Notes: generated by a model from the sequence alone, not told the origin. Positions 28,076-36,795 are shown, numbered from the stretch's first letter. The stretch: 64,000 bases of DNA from Leptothermofonsia sichuanensis E412 (GCF_019891175.1 NZ_CP072600.1:1860001-1924000), one strand, 5' to 3'. A program made the numbers and translations.

Positions 28076-28172
28076 CTTAGGATCGTGGATTCAATAAACC
28101 GGAAAAGCTCAGGGATTCACCACAGAGACACAGAGGGCACAGAGGAATTAATCTATATCTCCGTGTCTCTGT
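28076..28172 (+). repeat. Dispersed palindromic repeat family B, copy 2
   Basis: The copy starts CTTAGGATCGTGGATTCAAT and carries both the ACCACAGAGACACAGAG-type arm and its complement (CTCCGTGTCTCTGTGG), but lacks the usual right end. It supplies the last residues and the stop codon of the gene on the opposite strand. Confidence 0.8.
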
Positions 28173-28829
28173 GGGGTACACATCATCAGCCTGTGGAATG
28201 GATTGGGGAACAGCAACAAGGTTGATACAACCCGGGAAAACATTTCTACCAGTTACTTTTGGGATAGTTTCTTCAAGTATCGAGCATGTTTTTTTTAAAC
28301 TTTCAAATGCAGCCAGGATGTCACCTTCAAATTCATAAGGAAAGGGAACCCTTGGCTTTTGGGGATATTCAATCCTTCGTTCTTTCCAGCACAGGTGATC
28401 AATTTTCAGAGCATTGTGATAGTCCAGAAATTGAATGTAGCTATCTGGCATCTTGGAGCCTTCAATCAAATGGGTTTTTGACATCAATAGCTCCTGCACT
28501 TTGGTATGGCGGGGGAAAAGATCCTTCTCTAACCAAAATAGCCAGGTATCCCGTTCCTGTTCAGTCCTTAAAGGAAAGATACTTTCAGAGGGACCACGCT
28601 CCAGGATTTCTTTCAAATCTTCGAAGGTGCGCCGACCTTCCCATGCCAGAAAAGCCAGTGGTCCGTAAAGTTCTTCAAGCTGCCGCTCAATGTGTTTGAG
28701 CGCGGCGGTTGACTGTTGATTTTGTCGATCGCGGTAGCCAGTCAAAATATGGTTTACTACCCAACCTACTGCCGCGAAAACCGTCGCGATTGCTGCCGAG
28801 ATGATTGTTGCTGTGACTCCCGATCCCAT
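28077..28829 (-). CDS. Hypothetical membrane-anchored protein inserted between ureA and ureB
   Basis: I do not recognise this 250-residue protein. It has one N-terminal membrane helix (ATIISAAIATVFAAVGWVV), then a charged helical region (RQNQQSTAALKHIERQLEELYGPL on view) and a soluble domain rich in Trp, Arg and Glu. Similar membrane-anchored proteins of unknown role, starting with a helix and an ELYGPL motif, are common in bacteria. The last 30 or so residues (ending FSGLLNPRS) are encoded by the family B repeat, so the native C-terminus has probably been replaced. It starts 23 bp after ureA on the same strand. A urease role is not implied. Confidence 0.65.
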   Translation of the reverse strand: MGSGVTATIISAAIATVFAAVGWVVNHILTGYRDRQNQQSTAALKHIERQLEELYGPLAFLAWEGRRTFEDLKEILERGPSESIFPLRTEQERDTWLFWLEKDLFPRHTKVQELLMSKTHLIEGSKMPDSYIQFLDYHNALKIDHLCWKERRIEYPQKPRVPFPYEFEGDILAAFESLKKTCSILEETIPKVTGRNVFPGCINLVAVPQSIPQADDVYPTETRRYRLIPLCPLCLCGESLSFSGLLNPRS

Positions 28830-28852
28830 CTTGCTCCCTCAGCGAAATGCTC

Positions 28853-29155
28853 TTAACGAATGGGATTATGCACAGTAACAAGCTTCGTCCCATCGGGAAA
28901 CGTTGCTTCTACCTGCACTTCATGGATCATTTCAGGAATCCCTTCCATCACATCTGTCCGCTTCAGCAGGGTGGTCCCATAGCTCATTAAATCAGCCACA
29001 CTGCGACCATCCCTTGCTCCTTCTAGGATGGCAGCCGTAATGTAGGCGATCGCCTCCGGATAATTGAGTTTCACCCCCCGTTCCTTGCGTCGTTCTGCCA
29101 GAAGGGCGGCGGTAAAAATCAGCAATTTATCTTTTTCCTGCGGTGTCAGTTGCAT
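28853..29155 (-). CDS. ureA: Urease subunit gamma
   Basis: UreA is the smallest structural subunit of urease. At exactly 100 residues it has the family length. Motifs are [21 protein letters not shown], trimmed here to [12 protein letters not shown], the [18 protein letters not shown] segment, [16 protein letters not shown], and the ending [15 protein letters not shown]. The start lies 2 bp from the hepT stop, so it is probably translated from the same mRNA as ureD, mntA and hepT. Confidence 0.98.
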   Translation of the reverse strand: MQLTPQEKDKLLIFTAALLAERRKERGVKLNYPEAIAYITAAILEGARDGRSVADLMSYGTTLLKRTDVMEGIPEMIHEVQVEATFPDGTKLVTVHNPIR

Positions 29156-29157
29156 GT

Positions 29158-29505
29158 TCAGTTCTCCTCTTCATCAGCGATCATCTTCTCAAGCTCCGGC
29201 AGAATTACAGGCAGGTTTTGAGTAACAGTATCCCAGACAACATCAAAATTGATTTGAAAATAAGCATGAACTAAACGATTTCTCATCCCGATAATTTCAG
29301 CCCAGGGAATCTGGGGAAATTGATTCTGTTTTTCCCGCGTAATCCTGGAGGCTGCCTCGCCAAGAATTTCAATGCATTTGACCAGACTCAATGCCAGCAT
29401 TTCGTCTGATTCTAAATCGTTTCGGGTTTTACCCTGAGCAAATTGAATTGCTTTTTGAGCCGCATCCCGCATATGTTTTAGACGAGTTGAATCATCCAAG
29501 TACAT
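29158..29505 (-). CDS. hepT: HepT-family RNase toxin (DUF86)
   Basis: This all-helical HEPN-domain protein of 115 residues has the motif RNRLVHAY, which fits the R-x4-H-x-Y signature of HepT toxins. R and H form the RNase site, and the Tyr is the residue AMPylated by the MntA antitoxin in characterised pairs. The ATG at 29505 gives [12 protein letters not shown]; a start at 29523 is possible. It overlaps mntA by 14 bp and sits between ureD and ureA. A complete pair is present, so the module could be functional. Confidence 0.9.
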   Translation of the reverse strand: MYLDDSTRLKHMRDAAQKAIQFAQGKTRNDLESDEMLALSLVKCIEILGEAASRITREKQNQFPQIPWAEIIGMRNRLVHAYFQINFDVVWDTVTQNLPVILPELEKMIADEEEN

Positions 29506-29800
29506 AAATTGGCTCAGCCTCATCCAGAACTCTTTGTCGAAAGTACTGACTCAGTTCCATCGGCGTTCTCAAGTCAACTTTACGACCAACGATTTCCGTC
29601 AAATCAAGTTCCATTCTCACCAGCTCAAAGTAACCAATTTTTGCTCCTGGGGTAAATTCGACCAGCATATCGACATCACTTTCTGGCTTGAAGTCATCCC
29701 GCAGAATGGAGCCAAACAGGGAGAGTTTACGAATGGGCTGGCGGCGACAAAACGCTTCAATTTTGGCAAAGGGAAGTTCAATTGGGAGGGTACGATTCAT
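29492..29800 (-). CDS. mntA: MntA-type nucleotidyltransferase antitoxin
   Basis: This minimal nucleotidyltransferase of 102 residues has the signature G-S-x10-D-x-D intact (GSILRDDFKPESDVD). In characterised systems MntA neutralises HepT by transferring AMP to a Tyr near its active site. The ATG at 29800 is chosen because MNRTLPIELP begins the domain; the longer frame runs into ureD. It overlaps the end of ureD by 23 bp and the start of hepT by 14 bp, which implies translational coupling within the urease operon. Confidence 0.9.
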   Translation of the reverse strand: MNRTLPIELPFAKIEAFCRRQPIRKLSLFGSILRDDFKPESDVDMLVEFTPGAKIGYFELVRMELDLTEIVGRKVDLRTPMELSQYFRQRVLDEAEPIYVLG

Positions 29801-30671
29801 GGGAATACCTCGATTCCAGTTGCCAGAGACGGGGAATGCAGGCCGTTCGATGCAGGTAGTGGGTTCGGACCAGATGCCAGACCGCAATCAACCACTGACG
29901 CGCCTCTATTGTAGAACTGCCCCGATAGCGGCAGAGTAAGCCGGACATCAAGCGAGTCGCCCCAATTTCCCCAGAACGGCCCTGCCAGAGATGGCGAGCT
30001 TTTTCAATCAGATTGGGATCAACCGATCGCCCGACAAAGGCAAAGCTACCCACAATCGGACACCCCCCTAACCCGTGGGGACTGTGAAACACCGCTTCAC
30101 TACCGGGAACCCACTGGCGGTCAATCCACAGGGGGGTTCCCTGCTGCCAGACTTCGGTGTGAGATCGCCAGTTCCCGTCTAAAAACCTTTCCCCTCTGGC
30201 ACTCCGCCCAAATCGAATCATTTCCCATCCCATCCACAGTCCACCGGGAGCCAATTCTACGCGAATATCCTGCCGGTAGATTGCCTGGTTAAATACAATC
30301 GTTTCCAGTGGTAGCCATTCCAAACAGGCTCCGGGAGCAACGTCTAGCTGCACTGTTTGGGTTGCTTCTAACCCATTGCTACGGTAAATTTTGGTGGCAG
30401 CAACTGTCGTTAACAGGGCATGGGCATTGGGTTGTAGCTCTGCCTGGAGGGAAAGGCGATCGCCCCCCACAATCCCTCCTGCTGTATGCAAAATGGCGCT
30501 ATGACAGACTTCTGGTCCCTCTGGATAGAACGGTCGCTGCACCTTCAGCGGTGCCTGCACCTGTTCATGGATCAGTTGCGTGCTTTCAGCCTGACGCGCA
30601 TAGGCAAGCTGCAAATTGCCATGCCAACCGTCCAATGCAGACAAATTTTGGGAAGAGCCAACCAATCGCAC
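29778..30671 (-). CDS. ureD: Urease accessory protein UreD
   Basis: UreD is part of the UreDFG chaperone that delivers nickel to urease. The protein has 297 residues, in the family range. Motifs include GNLQLAYARQ, ILHTAGGIVGGDRLSL, a TTVAATKIYRS segment, CLEWLPLETIVFNQA and the late ARWLI-like RQWLIAVWHLVR. It is the first gene of the minus-strand group ureD-mntA-hepT-ureA-(unknown)-ureB. ureC, ureE, ureF and ureG are not in the window and must lie elsewhere if urease is made. Confidence 0.96.
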   Translation of the reverse strand: MRLVGSSQNLSALDGWHGNLQLAYARQAESTQLIHEQVQAPLKVQRPFYPEGPEVCHSAILHTAGGIVGGDRLSLQAELQPNAHALLTTVAATKIYRSNGLEATQTVQLDVAPGACLEWLPLETIVFNQAIYRQDIRVELAPGGLWMGWEMIRFGRSARGERFLDGNWRSHTEVWQQGTPLWIDRQWVPGSEAVFHSPHGLGGCPIVGSFAFVGRSVDPNLIEKARHLWQGRSGEIGATRLMSGLLCRYRGSSTIEARQWLIAVWHLVRTHYLHRTACIPRLWQLESRYSHESYPPN

Positions 30672-30730
30672 AAGTTTCCCGTAATGAATTTGGAGTCAAA
30701 ATACCATTAATCAGGTAACTTTTGGCAACG

Positions 30731-30785
30731 CAATTCCTCTGTGTTCTCTGTGCCTCTGCGGTGAACTTTCAGGTTATCAAGTCCC
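30731..30785 (+). repeat. Family B repeat, right half only
   Basis: CAATTCCTCTGTGTTCTCTG and the following TTTCAGGTTAT match the right arm of the complete copy at 32147-32277. The left arm is missing. Confidence 0.65.
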
Positions 30786-30850
30786 CATCCGTGAGTAATC
30801 AGACCTCCAGATTACTGAATCCTCGATCCTGAATAAAGGTCTGTGAAAAT

Positions 30851-30892
30851 GTAGTGGATCTTACAGATTGTCCCGTATCCAGACACTAGAGT
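30851..30892 (+). promoter_or_regulatory. NtcA-activated promoter upstream of fmdA
   Basis: GTAGTGGATCTTAC (30851-30864) is a perfect GTA-N8-TAC site. After exactly 22 bases comes TAGAGT (30887-30892), matching the TA-N3-T -10 element. This is the canonical class II NtcA promoter of nitrogen-limited cyanobacteria, and it lies 53 bp before the fmdA start. On the opposite strand no TA-N3-T lies at the right distance, so ureD is less likely to be activated by this site. Confidence 0.8.
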
Positions 30893-30944
30893 CAGAACGT
30901 CGTTAAGCCTATGAACAACTATTCATAGGGGCAGGGGTGATTGC

Positions 30945-32150
30945 ATGCCAAAAACACTCTTTAAAGTCGATCTGACTAAGCCAATGGATCAGCAGGAACT
31001 GCCAGGACACAACCGCTGGCATCCGGATATTCCCGCTGTGGTTTCTGTGAATCCGGGTGAGGTGTTTCGGATTGAGTGTAAGGACTGGACTGATGGGCAG
31101 ATCAAGAATAACGACGATCCAGCGGATATTCAGGATGTCGATCTGACCGTTGTTCACGTTCTGAGTGGACCGATCTGGGTCAATGGGGCTGAACCGGGCG
31201 ACATCCTGGTGGTTGACCTGCTTGACATTGGGGCACTCCAGGGCGATGAGTGGGGCTTTACAGGAATTTTTGCGAAGGAAAATGGGGGTGGCTTTCTGAC
31301 GGACCATTTCCCGAAAGCCGCCAAGGCCATCTGGGATTTTCAAGGAATCTATACAACCTCCAGACACATCCCCAATGTCCGGTTTGCAGGCATCATCCAC
31401 CCTGGCTTAATTGGTTGTGCCCCTTCTCACGAACTACTGGCAACCTGGAACAAACGGGAATCCGAATTAGTTTCCACTGCGCCAGACTTACGCACCTACG
31501 GGGCAGGGCTTTCGGGAGATAAGCCCGTTTTAGCCGCGCTACCCAATCCCCAAAATGCGATTTTAGGAATCCTGCCCAAGTCTGAGTACGATCGCGTTGC
31601 TGCCGAAGCTGCCCGAACCGTGCCACCCCGTGAACATGGGGGAAACTGTGACATCAAAAACCTGTCGAAGGGCACTCGGATCTACTTCCCGGTATATGTG
31701 GAAGGAGCCAAGTTATCGATGGGGGATATTCACTTCTCCCAGGGAGATGGGGAGATCTCCTTCTGTGGGGCGATCGAAATGTCGGGTTACATCGACCTGC
31801 ATGTGGACATTATCAAGGGCGGAGTTGAGAAATACGGTTTAGTCAACCCGATCTTCAAACCTGGTCCCGTTGAGCCGCGCTATTCCGAGTACCTGGTGTT
31901 TGAGGGTATTTCCGTCGATGAGTTTACGGGCATACAGTATTACATGGATGTGCACATTGCCTATCGACGGGCATGTTTGAATGCGATTGAATATCTGAAA
32001 AAGTTTGGGTTTACAGGAGAGCAGGCTTACCTGTTGCTGAGTTGTGCCCCGATTGAAGGGAGAGTCAGCGGCATTGTGGATATTCCAAACGCCTGTTGTA
32101 CCCTGGCGATTCCCACAGAAATTTTCGATATGGACATCCTGCCCACTTAG
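30945..32150 (+). CDS. fmdA: Formamidase / acetamidase
   Basis: This enzyme hydrolyses formamide or short amides to ammonia and the acid. The 401-residue protein is of normal length. Motifs are the start PKTLFKVDLTKPMDQQE, HNRWHPDIPA, the GDEWGFTGIF and FAGIIHPGLIGCAPS segments, REHGGNCDIKNL and the closing FDMDILPT. It is cytoplasmic and probably metal dependent. The promoter just upstream carries a perfect NtcA site, so induction under nitrogen limitation is expected. fmdB follows 181 bp downstream. The TAG stop lies in the left end of a family B repeat. Confidence 0.95.
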   Translation: MPKTLFKVDLTKPMDQQELPGHNRWHPDIPAVVSVNPGEVFRIECKDWTDGQIKNNDDPADIQDVDLTVVHVLSGPIWVNGAEPGDILVVDLLDIGALQGDEWGFTGIFAKENGGGFLTDHFPKAAKAIWDFQGIYTTSRHIPNVRFAGIIHPGLIGCAPSHELLATWNKRESELVSTAPDLRTYGAGLSGDKPVLAALPNPQNAILGILPKSEYDRVAAEAARTVPPREHGGNCDIKNLSKGTRIYFPVYVEGAKLSMGDIHFSQGDGEISFCGAIEMSGYIDLHVDIIKGGVEKYGLVNPIFKPGPVEPRYSEYLVFEGISVDEFTGIQYYMDVHIAYRRACLNAIEYLKKFGFTGEQAYLLLSCAPIEGRVSGIVDIPNACCTLAIPTEIFDMDILPT

Positions 32151-32277
32151 GATCGTGGATTCAATAAACCGAAAAACTCAGGGTTTACCACAGAGACACA
32201 GAGGGCACAGAGGAATTGCTCTGTGTTCTCCGTGCCTCTGTGGTGAAGTTTCAGGTTATAAAATCCTCGTTCCTTAG
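32147..32277. repeat. Palindromic repeat family B, complete reference copy
   Basis: This 131-bp element has inverted ends CTTAGGATCGTGGATT and, complemented, CTAAGGAACGAGGATT. Inside it are two long complementary arms, ACCACAGAGACACAGAGG and CTCCGTGCCTCTGTGGT, around a short GAATTG loop. The whole element can fold into one hairpin, as in non-autonomous MITEs. No transposase with these ends is in the window. Confidence 0.85.
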
Positions 32278-32331
32278 TAGAGTCTCCTGTGCTCCGATGC
32301 ACCCATCCATTCAGCAAGGTTGAGCAAAGCA

Positions 32332-32595
32332 ATGCCCCTTTATGAGTTTAAGTGTCAGAGTTGTGGCGTGTTTGAGGAATGGCGATCGCTCTCCCAATCC
32401 AGTGATCCTGCTGTTTGTCCCACCTGTCAACAGCCGGGTAAGCGGGTAATTTCAGCCCCAGCGGTCAACCTATCCAGCAGCCTGTCCCTGCGCCACCCCC
32501 GTTCAGAACCCGAATTAGTCAAACGGGAGACAGAACCCAAACCCCAAAAATTCCAGCATCAATCCTGCGGTAGACCCTGGATGTTAAACCATTAG
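32332..32595 (+). CDS. fmdB: FmdB-family zinc-ribbon protein
   Basis: This 87-residue protein has a zinc ribbon made from CQSCG (near residues 8-12) and CPTCQ (about 33-37), after the family start MPLYEFKC. The C-terminal half is polar with a further Cys. FmdB was named as a putative regulator of formamidase in Methylophilus and often lies beside fmdA, as here, but its biochemical role is not established. The ATG at 32332 is chosen over the in-frame TTG at 32320. A family C repeat begins 3 bp after the stop. Confidence 0.9.
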   Translation: MPLYEFKCQSCGVFEEWRSLSQSSDPAVCPTCQQPGKRVISAPAVNLSSSLSLRHPRSEPELVKRETEPKPQKFQHQSCGRPWMLNH

Positions 32596-32597
32596 CC

Positions 32598-32692
32598 ATA
32601 GCGTTTCTTAATTGAGCGAGATACAGGAGTGTGAGGCACAGCGGAGTGTTCCGCACCCTCACTGTGCCTCACAGCCTTGAAAAGAGCTGTAT
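32598..32692 (+). repeat. Palindromic repeat family C, copy 3
   Basis: ATAGCGTTTCTTAATTGAGC at the left and CCTTGAAAAGAGCTGTAT at the right flank an inner GTGAGGCACAGCGG...CTCACTGTGCCTCAC hairpin. It starts 3 bp after the fmdB stop. Confidence 0.75.
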
Positions 32693-32708
32693 AAAAAACT
32701 GGAACTCT

Positions 32709-32797
32709 ACCCCAGAAGACCAGCAGAGACATAGCAATTCCTCTGTGTTCTCTGTGCCTCTGTGGTGACATATCAGGGTATAAAATTCTTATTCCTG
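32709..32797. repeat. Family B repeat, mostly right half
   Basis: GCAATTCCTCTGTGTTCTCT and the TCAGGGTATAAAATTC tail match the right arm of the reference copy. Its right end contains the stop codon of the small minus-strand gene that follows. Confidence 0.65.
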
Positions 32798-33046
32798 CGT
32801 GCTACAACTCTCATAGGAAAGCGGTTTACTGTTAACCGACACAATCTGATCAAGGCGGATCTCTACGCCGTTCTTTAGTTTGAGGAAATCTGCCTGACTT
32901 GCAGCATAGACATCCATAATATAGTCTTGCACCTCTACTATTTCGTGCGCCTGATTCCAGTAGACAATCCGAGCTTTCTGGCGCAGGGTTGCCAGAGACT
33001 CCAGCTCGTCGTAGAAATCACAACTCACCAATCGGTATTCATCCAT
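32789..33046 (-). CDS. Rof/YaeO-like small protein (Rho-binding antiterminator fold)
   Basis: This protein of about 85 residues begins [16 protein letters not shown]; an ATG at 33052 is also possible. The C-D-x-Y-D-x-LE start, a central strand pair and the segment [18 protein letters not shown] match the Rof/YaeO pattern, an Sm-like fold that binds Rho in enterobacteria. Cyanobacteria generally lack Rho, so the cellular partner is unclear. The stop codon lies in the terminal part of a family B repeat. It diverges from selO, with 46 bp between the starts. Confidence 0.55.
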   Translation of the reverse strand: MDEYRLVSCDFYDELESLATLRQKARIVYWNQAHEIVEVQDYIMDVYAASQADFLKLKNGVEIRLDQIVSVNSKPLSYESCSTQE

Positions 33047-33092
33047 CGCCATCCCTCTAAAACCAACCATTCCATTGGTGACCTTTCCTGCT

Positions 33093-34520
33093 ATGCCCGC
33101 TTTGAATCCCCTCCTGTCTCTTAACTATGAACCCGCCCTGGAACGCTTGGGAGATGATTACTATGATCCCGTGATGGCGGCTGAATTTCCCATCCATATT
33201 TTGCGGTTTCGCAATGATGATTTACTGGTGAAATTGGGGCTTGACCCGCAAGCCGTGAGTGATGACCATTTTATAGAAGCATTTGGTCAGTTCCGGAATG
33301 CTCCCCGTCCTTTTCTGGCACTCCGTTATCACGGCTACCAGTTTGGTGAATATAACCCGGCCCTGGGAGATGGCAGGGGATTCCTGTACGGACAGGTCCA
33401 GGGACAGGATGGCGAACTGTACGATCTGGGCACCAAAGGCTCTGGCACCACTCCCTATTCCAGAGGGGGAGATGGCAGACTGACCCTGAAGGGTGGGGTG
33501 CGGGAGGTAATTGCCGCAGAAGCATTGCACCGGGTCGGGGTCAGAACTTCTCGGTGTTTCAGTCTGGTTGAAACGGGGGAATCCCTCTGGCGGGGGGATG
33601 AACCGTCCCCCACGAGATCGTCGGTCATGGTCCGGTTCAGCCGCTCCCATATTCGATTTGGGACCTTTGAGCGGTTGCATTATTTTAAGCGCAAGGATTT
33701 GATTGCCATTTTGCTGGACCATGTGATTGAGCATTACTATCCCCATCTGGCAAATGATCCCGATCGCTATGGTCGGTTCTATGCAGAACTGGTCCAGCGA
33801 GTGGCGGAGTTAGCGGCGCAATGGATGACAGCCGGCTTTTGTCATGGTGTACTCAATACCGACAATATGTCGATTACCGGGGAAAGTTTTGACTATGGCC
33901 CCTACGCTTTCATCCCAATCTACAATCCTGGTTTTACCGCGGCCTATTTTGACCATTTTGGACTTTACAGCTATGGCAACCAGCCGGGTATCTGCCACCA
34001 GAATTTAGAGAAACTACAACATCCGCTGGCATGGGTCATCTCTCAATCCGACTTAGACACTGGACTGGCAACCTTTTGGGAGTCCTATGAGCAGACCTAT
34101 CAGCAACGGATGCTGAGTAAGTTAGGGTTTGAATTGCCAATCGGTGCAGAAGAGAAGGCCCTGCTCAACTGCACCATTGAGCTTTTGAAAGAGACTCAGG
34201 TTAGTTACCATGATTTCTTTGCTGATCTGGCTCGACAATTTTCCCAGGATTGGCGGGAAGATGTCAGTCATATTTTTAGAGAGGTTACGCTGACTAAAGA
34301 TGACCTGGCATCTCTCTGGAACCACTGGAAGATCCTTTATTTCAATTTTCTGTTGAGTCTACCAGAGCACGAAATGGAGTTGATTAAAACCCGATTGCAG
34401 GCGAATAATCCCTCCATAGTCCCGGTGCGATCGCACATTGAAGCTGCCTGGAAGCCAATTACAGAAGCAGATGACTGGTCAACGTTTTATGATTTGCTGG
34501 AACAAATTCGAGCGAAATGA
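33093..34520 (+). CDS. selO: SelO/YdiU pseudokinase-fold protein AMPylase
   Basis: This protein of 475 residues belongs to the SelO family, which transfers AMP to protein hydroxyl groups using an inverted ATP orientation. Motifs seen are [13 protein letters not shown], the [17 protein letters not shown] loop, [16 protein letters not shown] and the active-site stretch [20 protein letters not shown]. The normal length and complete motifs suggest an active enzyme. There is no selenocysteine context at the C-terminus. ATG at 33093 gives [10 protein letters not shown]; the frame from 33075 adds six residues. It overlaps the downstream GNAT gene by 4 bp. Confidence 0.95.
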   Translation: MPALNPLLSLNYEPALERLGDDYYDPVMAAEFPIHILRFRNDDLLVKLGLDPQAVSDDHFIEAFGQFRNAPRPFLALRYHGYQFGEYNPALGDGRGFLYGQVQGQDGELYDLGTKGSGTTPYSRGGDGRLTLKGGVREVIAAEALHRVGVRTSRCFSLVETGESLWRGDEPSPTRSSVMVRFSRSHIRFGTFERLHYFKRKDLIAILLDHVIEHYYPHLANDPDRYGRFYAELVQRVAELAAQWMTAGFCHGVLNTDNMSITGESFDYGPYAFIPIYNPGFTAAYFDHFGLYSYGNQPGICHQNLEKLQHPLAWVISQSDLDTGLATFWESYEQTYQQRMLSKLGFELPIGAEEKALLNCTIELLKETQVSYHDFFADLARQFSQDWREDVSHIFREVTLTKDDLASLWNHWKILYFNFLLSLPEHEMELIKTRLQANNPSIVPVRSHIEAAWKPITEADDWSTFYDLLEQIRAK

Positions 34521-35107
34521 TGCAGACAGATTATGGCACGCCGGAGCTTCCTCAGATTTCAACGCCAAGATTAATGGTTCGCATGGCAGACTATCGGGAT
34601 GCGGCTGAAATCGCCCGATACTATACCCACAATCGGGCATTCTTGCAGCCATTTGAACCAACCCGCCCAGCGGAATTTTTTAGCGAAGGATTCTGGCGAT
34701 CGCAGACAGAGCACAACCTGATCGAATTCACCCATGACCACTCCCTCAGATTATTTGTGTTTGAACAACCGTATCCTAAAACGGTGATTGGCGTAGTGAA
34801 CTTCTCCCAAATCTTTAGAGAGCCTTTTCATGCCTGTGTTTTAGGCTATAGTCTGGCTGAAGCCAGGCAAGGTCAGGGCTTGATGTATGAAGCACTCAGT
34901 GCCACTATCCATTACATGTTCACGGAGCAAAACTTTCACCGGATCATGGCAAACTATATGCCGCGCAATCAGCGTAGCGGTAACCTCTTGAGAAGATTGG
35001 GGTTTGTGGTTGAAGGCTATGCCAGGGACTACCTGCAAATCAACGGTCAATGGGAAGACCACATCCTGACCAGTCTGACTAACCCGAACTGGATGCCTCA
35101 CCTTTGA
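34517..35107 (+). CDS. GNAT acetyltransferase, RimJ/RimL type
   Basis: This 196-residue N-acetyltransferase has the early motif [20 protein letters not shown]. The acetyl-CoA loop is in [17 protein letters not shown], and the late motif is [23 protein letters not shown]. This pattern is typical of enzymes that acetylate ribosomal-protein N-termini or related amines. The ATGA overlap with selO implies cotranslation. Its last 10 bases overlap fdhD tail-to-tail. Substrate unknown. Confidence 0.92.
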   Translation: MMQTDYGTPELPQISTPRLMVRMADYRDAAEIARYYTHNRAFLQPFEPTRPAEFFSEGFWRSQTEHNLIEFTHDHSLRLFVFEQPYPKTVIGVVNFSQIFREPFHACVLGYSLAEARQGQGLMYEALSATIHYMFTEQNFHRIMANYMPRNQRSGNLLRRLGFVVEGYARDYLQINGQWEDHILTSLTNPNWMPHL

Positions 35108-35934
35108 ATCCCGGCTATCCGCTCCGCTCCAGCGTACACATTGAACCGTTCCCCTCGCAAAAAGCCAATCAGCGTCATCCCAAATTCTCTGGCAAGGGCA
35201 ACAGCCAGACTGCTGGGAGCCGACACGGCACAAACAATGGGCACCCTTGCCGCCAGGCACTTCTGCATAATTTCAAAACTTGCCCGACCGCTTACCATCA
35301 CAATCTGCTCGCTCAACGGCAGATTGCCAGCCAGTAGTGCAGCACCAACCAGCTTATCCAGAGCATTGTGCCGTCCCACGTCTTCCTGAAGCATTTGCAG
35401 TTGACCCTGATGATCAAACAGGGCTGCCGCGTGCAGCCCACCCGTTGCCTGGAAAAGTCCCTGGGCTTTCTGTAACTGAGCCGGCAGCGCGTAGAGGACT
35501 GCTGCGGGAACAGCCAGTTGAGCAACCGGAATTTTTTCTGAACGAATTCTCAATGCGTCCAGGCTGGTTTTGCCACAAACTCCACAAGCACTTGTGGTGT
35601 AAAAGTGCCGTTCCAGCGGTTGCAAATCGGGAGCCAGCCCCTCTCGCAGTTCAACATTGACAATGTTGTAGCGTTGCTGACCATCCGTCTCCGGATCGAC
35701 ACAATAGCGGATACGGTCAATATCTTCCCGGTGTTGAATCACCCCTTCGCTGTAGAGAAAACCGGCTGCCAGTTCGAAGTCGGCTCCAGGAGTACGCATT
35801 GTAATTGCAACGGTGCGCCGGGGATGGGTTAAACGGATTTCTAAGGGTTCTTCCGTTGCCAACTGGTCAGAGCGCGATCGCACACCCCCCCGCTCAACCA
35901 CCCAAACGTTGGTTCGGATCTTGCTGGGTTCCAT
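35098..35934 (-). CDS. fdhD: Formate dehydrogenase accessory sulfurtransferase FdhD
   Basis: FdhD passes sulfur from a cysteine desulfurase to the molybdenum cofactor of formate dehydrogenases. The 278-residue protein has the CGVCGKTSLD motif with both active-site cysteines and the GGLHAAALFD, EDVGRHNALDKL and SGRASFEIMQK motifs. ATG at 35934 gives MEPSKIRTN; the frame to 35943 adds three residues. No formate dehydrogenase gene is present in the window. It may serve another molybdoenzyme or one encoded elsewhere. Formamidase, which can yield formate, is encoded 3 kb away. Confidence 0.95.
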   Translation of the reverse strand: MEPSKIRTNVWVVERGGVRSRSDQLATEEPLEIRLTHPRRTVAITMRTPGADFELAAGFLYSEGVIQHREDIDRIRYCVDPETDGQQRYNIVNVELREGLAPDLQPLERHFYTTSACGVCGKTSLDALRIRSEKIPVAQLAVPAAVLYALPAQLQKAQGLFQATGGLHAAALFDHQGQLQMLQEDVGRHNALDKLVGAALLAGNLPLSEQIVMVSGRASFEIMQKCLAARVPIVCAVSAPSSLAVALAREFGMTLIGFLRGERFNVYAGAERIAGIQR

Positions 35935-36072
35935 AGCTACCATCCATCTCTATAATCCGCCTGTATAAATCTGTCTCAACAATTCATCATTTTTCAGAGG
36001 CAGGCAGCCGTCACTTTCTCATCTTTGTTATGAAACGTAGTATTCTCTAAGTACGTTTTCTAAAAAGTTCCT

Positions 36073-36795
36073 ATGAAACGGCTCTTCACCACACTACCTA
36101 ACTGGATAATCCCACTCCAACGTTGGCTCCTGGCGATCACCGTGGTACTGCTGACCAGTCAGGGGTTTGCCCCTCCTGCCAATGCGACTGGTGTTTATGA
36201 AATTCCTTTTCCAACCTCCGAAACCTGGGTGATTGACAAGGCTGATATTTTGAGTCGCCTCACTGAAGGAAAAATTAACTCTGGTCTGGGGGAACTGGCA
36301 AAGAAAACTGGATACGAAGTTCGCTTTGTCACGATCCACCGTCTCGATTATGACGAAACTGCTCAAAGCTTTGCCGACAAGTTATTTGAGCGATGGTTTC
36401 CAAATCCAGAAGACCAGGCCAACCAGACAATTCTGGTCATTGATAATCTGACTAACAACACGGGCATTCGCACGGGTGAAAAGGTGAAAGAACGCCTGCC
36501 AGATGAAATTGCCCAAAGTGTTGCCCAGGAAACGGTACTCGTGCCCTTAAAGGAGGGTAATAAATACAATCAGGCGTTTCTGGGTGCCAGCGATCGCCTG
36601 ATTGCAGTTCTCTCCGGTAGACCAGATCCCGGCCCCCCCCAGTTGCAGGATAACGTTCAGGTAGAAGGCACCTTTGCAACCCCTGAAGAAACCAAGTCCA
36701 GCAACGCCACCTTCTGGGTGATCACGTTTCTGGTTGTTGCCACGATTGTGCCAATGGCGACCTATTACTTCTATGTATTTATACAGGAGCGGTAA
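36073..36795 (+). CDS. psb32: Psb32-like TPM-domain protein
   Basis: This 240-residue thylakoid-targeted protein has an N-terminal signal (LLAITVVLLTSQGFAPPANA), a TPM domain and a single C-terminal membrane helix (FWVITFLVVATIVPMATYY). TPM motifs include WVIDKADILSRLTEGKIN, the GYEVRFVTI strand and ILVIDNLTNNTGIRTG. Psb32 is known in cyanobacteria and plants for protecting or repairing photosystem II. The length and layout agree. It is divergent from fdhD with 138 bp between the starts. Confidence 0.88.
   Translation: MKRLFTTLPNWIIPLQRWLLAITVVLLTSQGFAPPANATGVYEIPFPTSETWVIDKADILSRLTEGKINSGLGELAKKTGYEVRFVTIHRLDYDETAQSFADKLFERWFPNPEDQANQTILVIDNLTNNTGIRTGEKVKERLPDEIAQSVAQETVLVPLKEGNKYNQAFLGASDRLIAVLSGRPDPGPPQLQDNVQVEGTFATPEETKSSNATFWVITFLVVATIVPMATYYFYVFIQER

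Noticed and set aside
30851-30864. The NtcA site as an activator of ureD
   Set aside because: On the minus strand no TA-N3-T element lies 20-24 bases downstream and ureD is 180 bp away; indirect effects remain possible.
32147-32332. Minus-strand frame ending FGLLNPRS, and the similar one at 58855-59238
   Set aside because: Both are translations of family B repeats.
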